Under the pieces are notes generated by a model. It was not told where the DNA came from, did not search any database, and saw nothing but the letters and a program-made list of their open reading frames with translations. The translations under genes and the position numbers were made by a program. From Chloroflexota bacterium (GTDB taxonomy: Bacteria; Chloroflexota; Ktedonobacteria; Ktedonobacterales; Ktedonobacteraceae), in contig VBJK01000106.1 of the NCBI GenBank assembly GCA_005879655.1, positions 1-28,450 of the forward strand: 28,450 nt of DNA. Direction: 5' to 3'. Every line of letters starts with the position of its first letter. Positions within the stretch are counted from its first letter, which is position 1. Below are positions 6,875 through 16,240 of the stretch, piece by piece.

Positions 6875-9469
6875 ATGAAGACAGAAAAATTTACTGATAA
6901 GGCGCGAGAAGCCATCCAGGATGCCTCTGCGCTGGCACAAGAATACCATCATAGCCAGATCGAACCCGAACATTTGCTAGATGCTCTCTTAAAGCAAGAG
7001 GGCGGTGTTGTACCACAGATTATCCAGAAAGCTAGCGGCAATCTGCAAGTAGCACAACGACTGCTGGAGAGCGAATTTCCACGTATGGCGCGTGTCTATG
7101 GCGCTAGCGAGCCGGGCATCTCCTCACGCTTACGCAAATTATTAGAGGATGCCTGGAAAGAGATGAGTAACTTTAAAGACGAGTATCTAAGCGTAGAGCA
7201 CTTGCTACTGGCAATGTTTCTTGCCGATGGCATAGTACAGCGTGCATTGAAAGCCGCAGGACTCACGCGCGATCTCGTACTACAGGCGCTCACCTCTATT
7301 CGTGGCGCGCAACGTGTCACCGATCAGAATCCAGAAGGCAAATATCAGGCATTAGAGAAATACGGACGTAACCTGACCGAACTGGCGCGCCAGGGCAAGC
7401 TCGATCCAGTGATTGGACGCGACGAAGAGATTCGGCGTGTCATCCAGGTACTGAGTCGGCGCACGAAAAATAATCCTGTCCTCATCGGTGAACCGGGTGT
7501 TGGTAAGACCGCCATCGTTGAGGGGTTAGCGCAACGTATTGTGCGTGGCGATGTACCTAAAACGCTGGTGGACAAGCAGGTCGTGACATTGGATCTGGGT
7601 TCACTCGTTGCCGGTGCGAAGTATCGCGGCGAATTTGAGGAACGCTTAAAGGCTGTACTCAAAGAAGTGACCAGCTCTGAGGGCGGTATCATCCTCTTTA
7701 TCGACGAATTGCATACGCTGGTGGGAGCTGGCGCAGCCGAAGGAGCAATGGATGCCTCGAATATGCTCAAGCCGATGCTGGCGCGTGGCGAACTGCATTG
7801 TATCGGCGCAACCACGCTCGATGAGTACCGCAAACATATCGAGAAAGATGCGGCATTAGAGCGCCGTTTCCAGCCTGTGCAGGTCGAGCAGCCCACAGTT
7901 GAGGATACCATTAGCATCCTGCGTGGTTTGAAGCCGCGTTACGAAGTGCATCATGGCGTACGCATTCAGGATAGCGCGCTAGTCGCGGCAGCAGTGCTCT
8001 CTAACCGCTATATCACCGACCGCTTTCTGCCAGACAAAGCCATCGACCTGATCGATGAAGCTGCCAGCCATCGCCGTGTTGAACTGGATAGCACACCCAG
8101 CGAGATCGATGCGCTAGAGCGGCGCATCCGGCAGTTACAAGTTGAGCAGGAAGCGTTGAAGAAAGAGACCGATCCGGCCAGCCGTGAGCGGCGCGACAAA
8201 GTTGAGCGCGAGATCGCCAATGCGAATGAACAACTGCATGCGCTGAAAATGTCATTAGAGAGCGAGCGTGAACCAGTTGAAGAGCTACGCCGCCTGAAGA
8301 AGCAGTTAGAAGAGGCGCAGGTCGAGTATGAGAAGGCCGAGCGTGCATACGATTATGAGGCGATGGCGCGGCTGAGCTACGGCACGATCAAGGGACTGGA
8401 AGAGCGCATCAGGGAGATGGAAGCCCAGCTCACCAATGTCCATGGCGCACGCATGCTCAAAGAAGAAGTGGATGCTGAAGATGTCGCTGAGATCGTCTCA
8501 AAATGGACACATATCCCGGTAGCGAAATTGATGCAGGGCGAGGTAGAGAAATTGCTGACCATGGAAGATCACTTGCGGCAACGTGTAGTTGGGCAGGATC
8601 ACGCGCTACAGGTTGTCGCCGATGCTATTCGTCGTTCGCGTGCCGGTCTGCAAGATCCTAACCGTCCCTTGGCCAGTTTCCTGTTCCTGGGACCAACAGG
8701 AGTGGGCAAGACCGAGCTGGCGCGTGCCTTAGCCCAATTTTTGTTCGATAGCGAGCAAGCGATGGTACGTATCGATATGTCAGAGTACATGGAGAAGCAT
8801 ACCGTCTCCCTCTTGATCGGTGCGCCTCCCGGATACATCGGCTATGAAGAGGGTGGACAACTAACCGAGGCAGTCCGGCGACATCCCTATTGTGTTGTCT
8901 TGCTGGACGAGATCGAGAAGGCAGCCCCGGAGGTCTTTAACGTCCTGCTGCAATTGTTGGATGATGGTCGGCTCACCGATGGTCAGGGCCGTACGGTGGA
9001 CTTCAGAAACACCATTATTATCATGACCAGCAACATTGGTCAGCAGTGGTTCCTAGAGTTCGAGCACATGGATGAGGAAAGTGTACAGCGCACAATTCGT
9101 GAGCGGTTGCGCGAAGAAGGTTTCCGACCGGAGTTTATCAACCGTATCGACGAAGTGATCATCTTCCACCAGATTAGCAAGGAGCAGATCAAGGCTATTG
9201 TGGAGATCCAGCTTAATCGTTTGCGGCCACGTCTGGCTGAGCGTCACATTACGCTGCGTCTCACAGATGCCGCCAAGGATCTGCTGGCTAACGAGGGCTA
9301 TGATCCACAGTTCGGTGCTCGTCCGCTCAAACGCGTGATCCAGCACGAAGTGGAGAATCGTGTTGCACGTGGACTGCTCGATGGCAATATCCGTGATGGG
9401 GATGATGTTGAGGTTGCTGTTAAAGATGGCAGGCTGCTGATTGCTGCACATCATAAAGCTACGGTATAA
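6875..9469 (+). CDS. clpB: ATP-dependent disaggregase chaperone ClpB
   Basis: This cytosolic Hsp100 hexamer extracts polypeptides from aggregates together with DnaK. The 864-residue length is normal for the family. Order: Clp N-domain (1-148, two repeats beginning FTDKAREAI and LRKLLEDAW); NBD1 with Walker A GEPGVGKT (205-212) and Walker B IDE (D277, E278); the coiled-coil M-domain (about 405-530, rich in E/K/R/L), which separates ClpB from ClpA/ClpC; NBD2 with Walker A GPTGVGKT (606-613) and Walker B LLDEIEKA (D678, E679); and a C-terminal small domain with [10 protein letters not shown]. The ATG at 6875 follows a GAGGG. One oddity: the pore-loop neighbourhood of NBD2 reads [14 protein letters not shown], with Leu646 where almost all homologues have Arg ([10 protein letters not shown]). 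The gene stands alone with its own promoter and leader dyads. Confidence 0.97.
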   Translation: MKTEKFTDKAREAIQDASALAQEYHHSQIEPEHLLDALLKQEGGVVPQIIQKASGNLQVAQRLLESEFPRMARVYGASEPGISSRLRKLLEDAWKEMSNFKDEYLSVEHLLLAMFLADGIVQRALKAAGLTRDLVLQALTSIRGAQRVTDQNPEGKYQALEKYGRNLTELARQGKLDPVIGRDEEIRRVIQVLSRRTKNNPVLIGEPGVGKTAIVEGLAQRIVRGDVPKTLVDKQVVTLDLGSLVAGAKYRGEFEERLKAVLKEVTSSEGGIILFIDELHTLVGAGAAEGAMDASNMLKPMLARGELHCIGATTLDEYRKHIEKDAALERRFQPVQVEQPTVEDTISILRGLKPRYEVHHGVRIQDSALVAAAVLSNRYITDRFLPDKAIDLIDEAASHRRVELDSTPSEIDALERRIRQLQVEQEALKKETDPASRERRDKVEREIANANEQLHALKMSLESEREPVEELRRLKKQLEEAQVEYEKAERAYDYEAMARLSYGTIKGLEERIREMEAQLTNVHGARMLKEEVDAEDVAEIVSKWTHIPVAKLMQGEVEKLLTMEDHLRQRVVGQDHALQVVADAIRRSRAGLQDPNRPLASFLFLGPTGVGKTELARALAQFLFDSEQAMVRIDMSEYMEKHTVSLLIGAPPGYIGYEEGGQLTEAVRRHPYCVVLLDEIEKAAPEVFNVLLQLLDDGRLTDGQGRTVDFRNTIIIMTSNIGQQWFLEFEHMDEESVQRTIRERLREEGFRPEFINRIDEVIIFHQISKEQIKAIVEIQLNRLRPRLAERHITLRLTDAAKDLLANEGYDPQFGARPLKRVIQHEVENRVARGLLDGNIRDGDDVEVAVKDGRLLIAAHHKATV

Positions 9470-9474
9470 TCTGG

Positions 9475-9527
9475 GCGGACTGAAGCGAGGGTCCAGGGGC
9501 AGAAGGTTTCCCTTTGCCTAAGTCCGC
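9475..9527 (+). terminator. Branched hairpin after clpB
   Basis: An outer stem GCGGACT (9475-9481) pairs with AGTCCGC (9521-9527). Inside it GGCAGAAGG pairs with CCTTTGCC with one bulge. It starts 6 bases after the clpB stop and lies between convergent genes. No T-run follows on the + strand, so termination is plausible but not proven. Confidence 0.45.
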
Positions 9528-9576
9528 ACCTAATCATAGGGCCATCCCCAAGTGAGACGTATTGGAGTGATGGGAC

Positions 9577-10464
9577 TCATTTGCCTGTGAGCCGTGCCAC
9601 CACCGGAGCAAAATTCTCCATCTGCCCCTCATAAATCTGAAGGTAGGAGAACCCGTAACGGTCTCGTTGCTCAATGAGCTGCGCAACCGCCTGTTCAGTG
9701 CTGACTGGTCTTTTTGGAATGGGCGGGCCTCCTGCCTGAGAAGAGAGATCAACCCCACTATCAGTAATCATCAAGTCAAAGACTGTCTGGCATAGTTCCA
9801 GCTGTGAGAAGCGCTCCCCGGCAGCTTCTTTGATCCATGCAACCTTTTGCTCCAGGCTTGCATCTGTCTGGTCTACACCTCGCGCAGTGATTTTTGATCC
9901 GACGGCAATGATATCGGCTTCCCTCGCTGCTAATCTGAGCATCCGTTCGCCCGTTCCCGCGATAAGAAGCGGCGGGTGCGGCTTCTGGACTGGTCTGGGA
10001 TATCCCTTCATCTCTGTTATGGCGTAATACTTCCCTCGAAAATTGACCGTCTCTTGCGTGAAGAGCTGTTTCACGATCTGAAGCGTTTCCGCAAGCTGAC
10101 CGACGCGCGTGCCGGGATTTTCAAAGGGCAGGCCCATCTGCTCAAACTCCGCCGAGGAGACGCCTGCACCCAGGCCAAGTTCAAAGCGGCCAACGGAAAG
10201 CAGATCCAGCGTAGCGGCTTCTCTAGCCAGAAGTACAGGATGACGATACCCATTACAGAACACATAACTGCCAACACGCAGTGATGAAGTCACTGAGGCT
10301 GCTACAGCTAGCGCCGGAACAGGTGCTAGGCTCCCTACGTTTGTGCGGTCTGGGATTAACAAGGTCTCATAGCCAAGCTGTTCGACTCTGCGGGCGGTCT
10401 TGATCCAATCTGCCTGCGATTGAGTATAAGCAGCTACGACACCAAAACGAAATGGTCGATGCAT
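9577..10464 (-). CDS. F420-dependent LLM-class oxidoreductase (MSMEG_2516/TIGR03621-like)
   Basis: The ATG at 10464 (MHRPFRFGVV) is preferred, because family members begin with RPFRFGV and an AAGAGAG lies upstream; earlier in-frame starts to 10548 add an unrelated leader. The product has about 295 residues, typical for the luciferase-like monooxygenase fold. Visible family segments are the N-terminal strand RFGV, RRVEQLGYETLLIPDR, ALAVAASVTSSLRVGSYVFCN, the LLSVGRFELGLGAG motif near the cofactor pocket, and GYPRPVQKPHPPLLIAGTGERML. Members bind F420 (some use FMN) and transfer hydride to varied substrates; the substrate here is unknown. It is monocistronic, convergent with clpB, and divergent from the XRE regulator. 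Family call is firm; F420 rather than FMN use is from family knowledge. Confidence 0.9.
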   Translation of the reverse strand: MHRPFRFGVVAAYTQSQADWIKTARRVEQLGYETLLIPDRTNVGSLAPVPALAVAASVTSSLRVGSYVFCNGYRHPVLLAREAATLDLLSVGRFELGLGAGVSSAEFEQMGLPFENPGTRVGQLAETLQIVKQLFTQETVNFRGKYYAITEMKGYPRPVQKPHPPLLIAGTGERMLRLAAREADIIAVGSKITARGVDQTDASLEQKVAWIKEAAGERFSQLELCQTVFDLMITDSGVDLSSQAGGPPIPKRPVSTEQAVAQLIEQRDRYGFSYLQIYEGQMENFAPVVARLTGK

Positions 10465-10664
10465 TCTGGTCACTCTCTTTCTTCGTACCCCTTCTATGAG
10501 ATTTTGATAACCGAGTCTTGCGTGCATTGGCATACATCCTTGACACACCTATTCTACGTCGATTTGCTATAGCAATGCTAGCAGATAAGATTTCGCATAC
10601 TACAACGGCCTACTCAACCCTGCTACAAGTGACGAATTGGTTTTAAGTGCCACCCTTTAAAGCG

Positions 10665-10709
10665 TACTATTACCGACCAGCTTACGCCAATAAGTGAGCT
10701 GTAGTAGTA
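10665..10709 (+). promoter_or_regulatory. Candidate operator dyad upstream of the XRE regulator
   Basis: TACTATTAC (10665-10673) faces GTAGTAGTA (10701-10709), matching at 8 of 9 positions as an inverted repeat. Inside, AGCTTAC (10679-10685) faces GTGAGCT (10694-10700), matching at 6 of 7. A TATATA (10715-10720) just downstream could be a -10 element. The nested dyad 31 bp before an HTH regulator start suggests autoregulation, as in controller proteins of restriction-modification systems. Confidence 0.4.
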
Positions 10710-10739
10710 TGCATTATATATAGCTAGTAAAGAGGTCCA

Positions 10740-10991
10740 ATGTTGCTGCGATTGCGCGTGAGTGAAGTTGCTCAAGAGAAAAAGATCGGCATGGCGAAAC
10801 TTTCAAGGCTTTCCGATATTTCTTATAAAACTGTACAGAAAATTTTTCGCAATCCATACCATGATGCATCTGTTTCTACCATCAACCGTATAGCCAGAGT
10901 ATTGGAAGTACCGGCAACAGATCTTCTAGAAGATGTGCCACAAGATCAGGTGCCGGAAAAGTATCGGCTCCCTCCAATAATTGGAAGATAG
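10740..10991 (+). CDS. Small XRE/Cro-family HTH regulator, possible controller of the adjacent R-M gene
   Basis: An AGAGG (10731-10735) stands 4 bases before the ATG. The 83-residue product is essentially one helix-turn-helix domain: helices around SEVAQEKKIGMAKLSRLSDI, the recognition helix SYKTVQKIFRNP, and a scaffold helix VSTINRIARVLEVPATDLLE. The short tail PEKYRLPPIIGR has no known domain. Length and position, 60 bp upstream of a restriction-modification-like gene on the same strand, fit a C-protein or a small autoregulatory repressor. A dyad just upstream may be its binding site. The HTH family is clear; the link to the downstream gene is inferred from position. Confidence 0.85.
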   Translation: MLLRLRVSEVAQEKKIGMAKLSRLSDISYKTVQKIFRNPYHDASVSTINRIARVLEVPATDLLEDVPQDQVPEKYRLPPIIGR

Positions 10992-11051
10992 TCTAATATA
11001 AGAAAAAATTCAGGTAGTTTGTGATTCGAGTCTTAATAAGGAGTGCTACTG

Positions 11052-14000
11052 ATGAAAAATGAGACTCTTGAACTGTTCTACTCCTATGCACCAGAAGACG
11101 AAGCACTCCGTAAGGAACTCGATAAACACCTCACATTCTTAAAGCGAGAGGGCCTTATCAGCGATTGGCATCATAAAAAGATCAGTGCAGGAGGTCACTT
11201 TGTAGAGGAAGTTGACAGTCACCTCCAATCTGCTCGTATTATTCTCCTCCTCATCAGCCCGGATTTTATCGCCTCAGATTATTGCTATGGTACCGAACTA
11301 CAGGAAGCAATGAAACGATCAAAAGAGGGAACTGCTTGTGTTATTCCCATTCTTCTACGTCCTTGTGACTGGCAGACGCCACTCTTTGGAGATCTGCAAG
11401 CATTACCTCGTGATCAGAGAGCCATAACTGCATGGTCTAACCAGGATTCAGCATTCACTGAGATTGCAAAAGCAATTCGTGATATGATTTACGCGTTGCG
11501 GCAACATCCAAGCAGCAACATGCAGCTTCAAATGAATGCCGTCAAGAAACAACAACGTCACAGAGGAAAAAAAGTTGGAGAGAGTCTCACAATGGGTAGT
11601 GGTACGCCAGATAGCTCAACAACGCTCGCCTCATCAGCTTCTTTGAGTGCTACTACACTCAAAAAGATGATAGATCGCTATTATAAAGAGTTGCACGAGT
11701 ATCAAGGCAAAGCTGACTATGAACTCGCTGTCAGAAGTGCCTTTCAAAACCTGCTTGCAGAAGCTGCACGTCTCGTGAAATGGACTTTGATCCCAGAGCA
11801 GACGATCGAAAGTGGCCTTCGTCCTGACGGCATACTACGAGATAACTTTGATCTGCGTCGTGGCTATTGGGAGGCAAAAGGGCCAAAGAGTGATCTAGAG
11901 CAAGAGATCAAAAAGAAGATTGCTGCCGGATATCCCCTTACGAACACCATTTTCGAGAACACAAAATGGGCTATTCTTTATCAAAATAAGAAACGACAAT
12001 TTGAATATGATCTACAAAACCCCCATGATGTCCGTGCCCTGCTCAGAGATTTTCTGGCCTACACAGAACCAGATATAGCAAGCTTCGAGGCAGCTGTACA
12101 GGAGTTTAAAGCAAGCATCCCCGAATTGGCAAAAAAATTGTCGGAGATTATTGAGCAGGAACATAAACTGAATAAAAGATTTATCGCTGCCTTCCATAAA
12201 TTTACTGAACTTTGCCGTACATCGCTCGATCCAAAGATTAGCAAAGAAACGATAAATGAGATGTTAATACAGCATCTCTTAACTGAACGCATCTTCCGTA
12301 CTGTTTTTCAGAATACCGACTTTGTAAACCGTAATGTGATTGCCGCTGAAATTGAGAAAGTCATCCAGGCTCTTGCTAGCCGTTCTTTCAATCGCCATGA
12401 ATTTCTGAAATCGCTTGATCGCTTCTATGTAGCCATCGAGGCCGCCGCTAAGGGAATCGAAAGTTGGTCTGAGCGTCAAAGTTTCCTCAATACCGTCTAT
12501 GAGCGTTTCTTTCAAGGATATGCAGAAAAACAAGCCGATACACATGGTATTGTCTACACACCGCAAGAGATTGTCGATTTCATGTGTGCCAGTGTGGAAG
12601 AGGTGTTACAAAAGGAGTTTAGCACATCTATCTCGGAGCCAGGAGTGCAGATACTTGATCCTGCGACAGGTACAGGGAGCTTTATCGTCAACCTTATCCA
12701 TCGCATCCCACCTCATCAACTCAAACATAAGTATCACCATGATCTCTTTTGCAATGAAATCATGCTACTTCCCTATTATATCGCCTCGCTCAATATTGAA
12801 CATGAGTACTATGTGAAGATGGGAGAATACGGGCCATTTGAGGGTATTTGCTTTGCCGATACGCTAGAGTTAGCCGAAGGGCAACAACTACCTTTGTTCG
12901 TAGAAGAGAATACTGAGCGGGTACAACGTGAAAAAGAGGCCCAGATTATGGTAGTGATTGGGAATCCACCCTACAATGCCTGGCAAGAGAACGAGAATGA
13001 TAACAATAAAAACCGCCGCTATCCTAGTATTGATTTACGGGTAAGCCAAACTTATGCCAAAGACTCTAAAGCTAGCAATAAGAATGCACTCTCAGATGCT
13101 TACGTAAAGTTCTTTCGCTGGGCCATAGATCGTTTACAGGGACGTGATGGACTTGTCTGCTTTATCTCAAACAATTCATTTGTTGATCAGATTGCATTTG
13201 ACGGGATGCGTAAACACTTTGTGCAAGACTTCACTTCTATCTATCACCTTGACTTACATGGCAACGTACGCAAAAACCCCAGGCTCTCTGGCACAACACA
13301 TAATGTTTTCGGTATCCAGGTTGGCGTAGGTATCACGATTGCTGTACGATTATCGCAAAGCTCTGTTAAGAAATTGTATTACTACCGTGTACCAGAAGAT
13401 TGGCGCAAAGCAGAAAAATTAGCGTTTCTAGCCGAAAAGAAGAGCTTAGAGGGAATAGAATGGCAGCAGTTACAGGTTGATGAGAAGTATACCTGGATTA
13501 CCAATGGAATGTACTCTGACTTTTCAAAATTTCTTCCTCTTGGAACAAAAGAAGCCAAGGCCTTAAAAAGGCATGAAGCAACGCTATTTAGCTTATATAG
13601 CAGTGGTATCAAAACAAACCGAGATCAATGGGCTTACGATTATAACCATGAAAAACTTACCATAAAAATCCAGCGCTTCACTGATACGTATAATAGCGAA
13701 GTAGATCGGTGGAAAAGGCGTGGTAATACTACCTTGAAAACTGATGAATTTGTCACATACGATGATACAAAAATTAAATGGAGCGAAGGTCTAAAGCTCA
13801 ATTTACAACGCGGCATCTATGCAAATGCTGATGAGAAAAAGATACGTCAGTGTTTGTACCGCCCTTTCTGCAAATTATGGCTTTTCTTTGACCGCGCGCT
13901 TACAGAGCGAGTCTATCAGTTTCCTCAAATCTTCCCGACTCCGGCGAGTGAACAGGAAAATATTGTTATTTGCCTGAGTGCAATAGGTAGTAGTAAGTTG

Positions 14001-14744
14001 TTTCATTGCTTGGTCAACAATTGTATAGCAGACTTGCACTTGACGGGTGATTCCCAATGTTTCCCATACTATACTTATGCGGAAGATGGTAGTAACCGTC
14101 GCGAAAACATCACCGATTGGGCACTCAGTCGATTTCAAGCCAAATATAGCTCCAGCGTGACCAAATGGGATATCTTCCACTACGTCTATGCTATACTGCA
14201 TCATCCGCAATACCGTGAACGCTACGCTGAAAATCTTAAACGAGATCTGCCACACATCCCGCTAGTGCACGATGTGGAAAAATTTCAGTGTTGTGTTACT
14301 CTTGGTCGGCAATTAATGAGCCTTCACTTGAACTATGAGCAAGAAAGAGAATATAAGCTCAATTGGCACTTTAACAAGGATATCCCATTTAGTTGGCTCG
14401 TTGAGAAAATGAAGCTTACATCCGATAAGACAGCTGTAATTGTTAATGAGAGTCTCACACTGGCTGGCATACCACAAGCATGTTTTGCGTATCGACTAGG
14501 GAATCGCTCGGCACTCGAATGGGTAATTGACCAATATCAGGTGACAACAGATAAGAGAAGCGGTATTGAAAGTGATCCCAACCGTTTGGATGACGAGCAG
14601 TACATTGTGCGCCTGATCGGTAGAGTGGTAACAGTAAGCCTTGAGACAGTGAAGCTGGTCAATGATTTAGCACAGGCTGTCACTGTCGAGGATTGGTTAG
14701 GGGAAAGTATGTATGCTACATCACCCTCTAACAAATTGCTGTAA
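11052..14744 (+). CDS. TIR domain fused to a type ISP-like restriction nuclease-methyltransferase
   Basis: The ATG at 11052 has AAGGAG (11038-11043) 8 bases upstream; a GTG at 11043 is inside that site. The product has 1230 residues. Residues 5-148 are a TIR domain: ELFYSYAPEDEALRKEL, ARIILLLISPDFIASDYCYG, then E82 in YGTEL at the position of the NADase glutamate, and IPILLRPCDW. A polar linker runs to about 203. Residues 205-335 form a PD-(D/E)XK nuclease with P258-D259 and E274-A-K276. Residues 395-515 hold the helical segment usual in type ISP enzymes, ending ADTHGIVYTPQEIVDF. The gamma-class N6-adenine methyltransferase has motif I DPATGTGSF (536-544) and motif IV NPPY (638-641). The C-terminal 550 residues resemble the type ISP target-recognition region. 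No helicase P-loop or DEAD-like motif is visible. Predicted roles are site-specific methylation, cleavage of unmodified DNA, and possibly NAD+ cleavage. The gene looks AT-richer than its neighbours, suggesting acquisition. Confidence 0.9.
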   Translation: MKNETLELFYSYAPEDEALRKELDKHLTFLKREGLISDWHHKKISAGGHFVEEVDSHLQSARIILLLISPDFIASDYCYGTELQEAMKRSKEGTACVIPILLRPCDWQTPLFGDLQALPRDQRAITAWSNQDSAFTEIAKAIRDMIYALRQHPSSNMQLQMNAVKKQQRHRGKKVGESLTMGSGTPDSSTTLASSASLSATTLKKMIDRYYKELHEYQGKADYELAVRSAFQNLLAEAARLVKWTLIPEQTIESGLRPDGILRDNFDLRRGYWEAKGPKSDLEQEIKKKIAAGYPLTNTIFENTKWAILYQNKKRQFEYDLQNPHDVRALLRDFLAYTEPDIASFEAAVQEFKASIPELAKKLSEIIEQEHKLNKRFIAAFHKFTELCRTSLDPKISKETINEMLIQHLLTERIFRTVFQNTDFVNRNVIAAEIEKVIQALASRSFNRHEFLKSLDRFYVAIEAAAKGIESWSERQSFLNTVYERFFQGYAEKQADTHGIVYTPQEIVDFMCASVEEVLQKEFSTSISEPGVQILDPATGTGSFIVNLIHRIPPHQLKHKYHHDLFCNEIMLLPYYIASLNIEHEYYVKMGEYGPFEGICFADTLELAEGQQLPLFVEENTERVQREKEAQIMVVIGNPPYNAWQENENDNNKNRRYPSIDLRVSQTYAKDSKASNKNALSDAYVKFFRWAIDRLQGRDGLVCFISNNSFVDQIAFDGMRKHFVQDFTSIYHLDLHGNVRKNPRLSGTTHNVFGIQVGVGITIAVRLSQSSVKKLYYYRVPEDWRKAEKLAFLAEKKSLEGIEWQQLQVDEKYTWITNGMYSDFSKFLPLGTKEAKALKRHEATLFSLYSSGIKTNRDQWAYDYNHEKLTIKIQRFTDTYNSEVDRWKRRGNTTLKTDEFVTYDDTKIKWSEGLKLNLQRGIYANADEKKIRQCLYRPFCKLWLFFDRALTERVYQFPQIFPTPASEQENIVICLSAIGSSKLFHCLVNNCIADLHLTGDSQCFPYYTYAEDGSNRRENITDWALSRFQAKYSSSVTKWDIFHYVYAILHHPQYRERYAENLKRDLPHIPLVHDVEKFQCCVTLGRQLMSLHLNYEQEREYKLNWHFNKDIPFSWLVEKMKLTSDKTAVIVNESLTLAGIPQACFAYRLGNRSALEWVIDQYQVTTDKRSGIESDPNRLDDEQYIVRLIGRVVTVSLETVKLVNDLAQAVTVEDWLGESMYATSPSNKLL

Positions 14745-14812
14745 TTCGATAGCGTATCTTACTTCCCAAATAGTCTAGTGCTCACCTTGCTTCGTGAAAT
14801 GAGAATACCATA

Positions 14813-16240
14813 TTGATACACGATGATTCACTACCCAACACCCATGAGCAACTATTGCAAACCCTAAGCACAATGCTCATCGCAGTACACGCGCTACAGA
14901 CAGAGGCCGACACTCTCCCCGTCGCGCACAGTATGCGCGCTGGATTGCTAACCTTAGAGCAGATGACGCGCGCAGCATTGGAGCTTGTACGCACCGCCCA
15001 TGACGAGCAAGTACCAGCTGAACTGGAAGGGGTCACGCTAGCAGAGGCATTGTCTCGTAGTGCCGAGGAGACTGCGGAGGTATACGGCCTATCCAGTCGT
15101 ATCTCCATTACTGGCATCGATGAGCAGGGAAAACCTCTTGCACATACACTCTCTCCATTCAGTGAGCGCTTACTCTTTCGTGTGGCAAAGGAGGCCCTTG
15201 ACCAGGTACAGCACCGTACAGCAGCGCACAAATTGCGCTTAGTACTGCATTATGGCGTGCAAGATGTATCGATGAGCATCGAGGATGATGGACTCAACGT
15301 AGATATTCCTGCTGTAGCAGATGAAGAGCCGCTTCTGGATACCACTGAGCCGATCCCACCACTGCCATCTTCCCAGACGGATCACAGCAATAGGGAAAAT
15401 CCCATTTTCCGTAATCTGCGTACTCGTCTCGCACAACTGGGTGGCACTCTCACGATCAGTTCGCTTGGGGAACGTGGTACTCGTGTTCAGGCACGTGTCC
15501 CCTATGCACACTCCGCTCAAAGTGGAGGGACAGACACCATTGGCCTGGGTAGCGCATCTACCACAGAGGCTAGCGCTGATGCGGTTACAGCGGCCAGCAA
15601 CGGCCCAATACGCATTCTAGTAGTAGATAGTCAAGCAGTAGCGCGCGCTGGCCTGCATTACCTACTCGAACGCTATACCGATTTGCAGATTATTGGCGAA
15701 GCTGCCGATGGCGTGCAGGCCGTCAGCGAGACATTAGAGTTAGGACCACAGGTTGTATTACTGGATGCACACTTGCCCAATGGACAGAGCCTGGAGACGC
15801 TACGGCAGATCAAACAGCTCAACCTAGATACCAAAGTACTGCTGCTAGCAACACAGGAGCGTGAAGAATACTTGTACGAGAGCTTGCGCGCCGGTGCTGA
15901 TGGCTACGTGCTCAAGGATATTGCAGCGGATGAGTTGGCACAGGCGGTACGTGTAGTTGCGCGGGGAGAAGTGCTGATCCAGCCACAAATTGCGGGCAAG
16001 CTGCTCTCGCGTATTGGTCAGCAGGCCAGCGCTGCTCACTCTAATACTCTTACAGCGCGCGAAATGGAAGTGCTACGCCTGCTGGCTCGCGGCTTGCGCA
16101 ATAAAGAGATTGCCGCACGTCTCTATGTCAGTGAGCGTACAGTGAACTTCCATCTTGCCAATATTTATCAGAAGCTGAACGTTTCTGGACGTACGGAGGC
16201 ATTGAGTAAGGCACATGAGCAGGGGTTGTTGAAGCTATAA
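14813..16240 (+). CDS. Histidine kinase-like ATPase fused to a NarL/LuxR response regulator
   Basis: The start is uncertain: a TTG at 14813 gives 475 residues, the first in-frame ATG is at 14873, and neither has a strong ribosome site. Residues 1-110 are helical and resemble a NarX-type dimerisation region but have no recognisable phospho-acceptor His motif. Residues 115-230 are a HATPase_c-like domain with FRVAKEALDQV (N-box, key Asn replaced), IEDDGLN (G1) and LRTRLAQLGGTLTISS (G2). A disordered linker follows. Residues 266-400 are a receiver: phospho-Asp D318 in VVLLDAHLP, Thr347, Lys368, but the acidic pair is D272-S273. Residues 411-473 are a LuxR-type HTH (TAREMEVLRLLARGLRNKEI). The order ATPase-receiver-HTH in one chain reverses the usual two-protein layout. 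It probably acts as a transcription factor with an internal nucleotide-binding module; kinase activity looks doubtful. Confidence 0.88.
   Translation: MIHDDSLPNTHEQLLQTLSTMLIAVHALQTEADTLPVAHSMRAGLLTLEQMTRAALELVRTAHDEQVPAELEGVTLAEALSRSAEETAEVYGLSSRISITGIDEQGKPLAHTLSPFSERLLFRVAKEALDQVQHRTAAHKLRLVLHYGVQDVSMSIEDDGLNVDIPAVADEEPLLDTTEPIPPLPSSQTDHSNRENPIFRNLRTRLAQLGGTLTISSLGERGTRVQARVPYAHSAQSGGTDTIGLGSASTTEASADAVTAASNGPIRILVVDSQAVARAGLHYLLERYTDLQIIGEAADGVQAVSETLELGPQVVLLDAHLPNGQSLETLRQIKQLNLDTKVLLLATQEREEYLYESLRAGADGYVLKDIAADELAQAVRVVARGEVLIQPQIAGKLLSRIGQQASAAHSNTLTAREMEVLRLLARGLRNKEIAARLYVSERTVNFHLANIYQKLNVSGRTEALSKAHEQGLLKL

Noticed and set aside
11052..14744. Full type ISP restriction enzyme with helicase
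   Set aside because: No GxGKT/S, DEAD-like or SF2 motif VI sequence appears between the nuclease and methyltransferase, so the helicase part seems to be absent.
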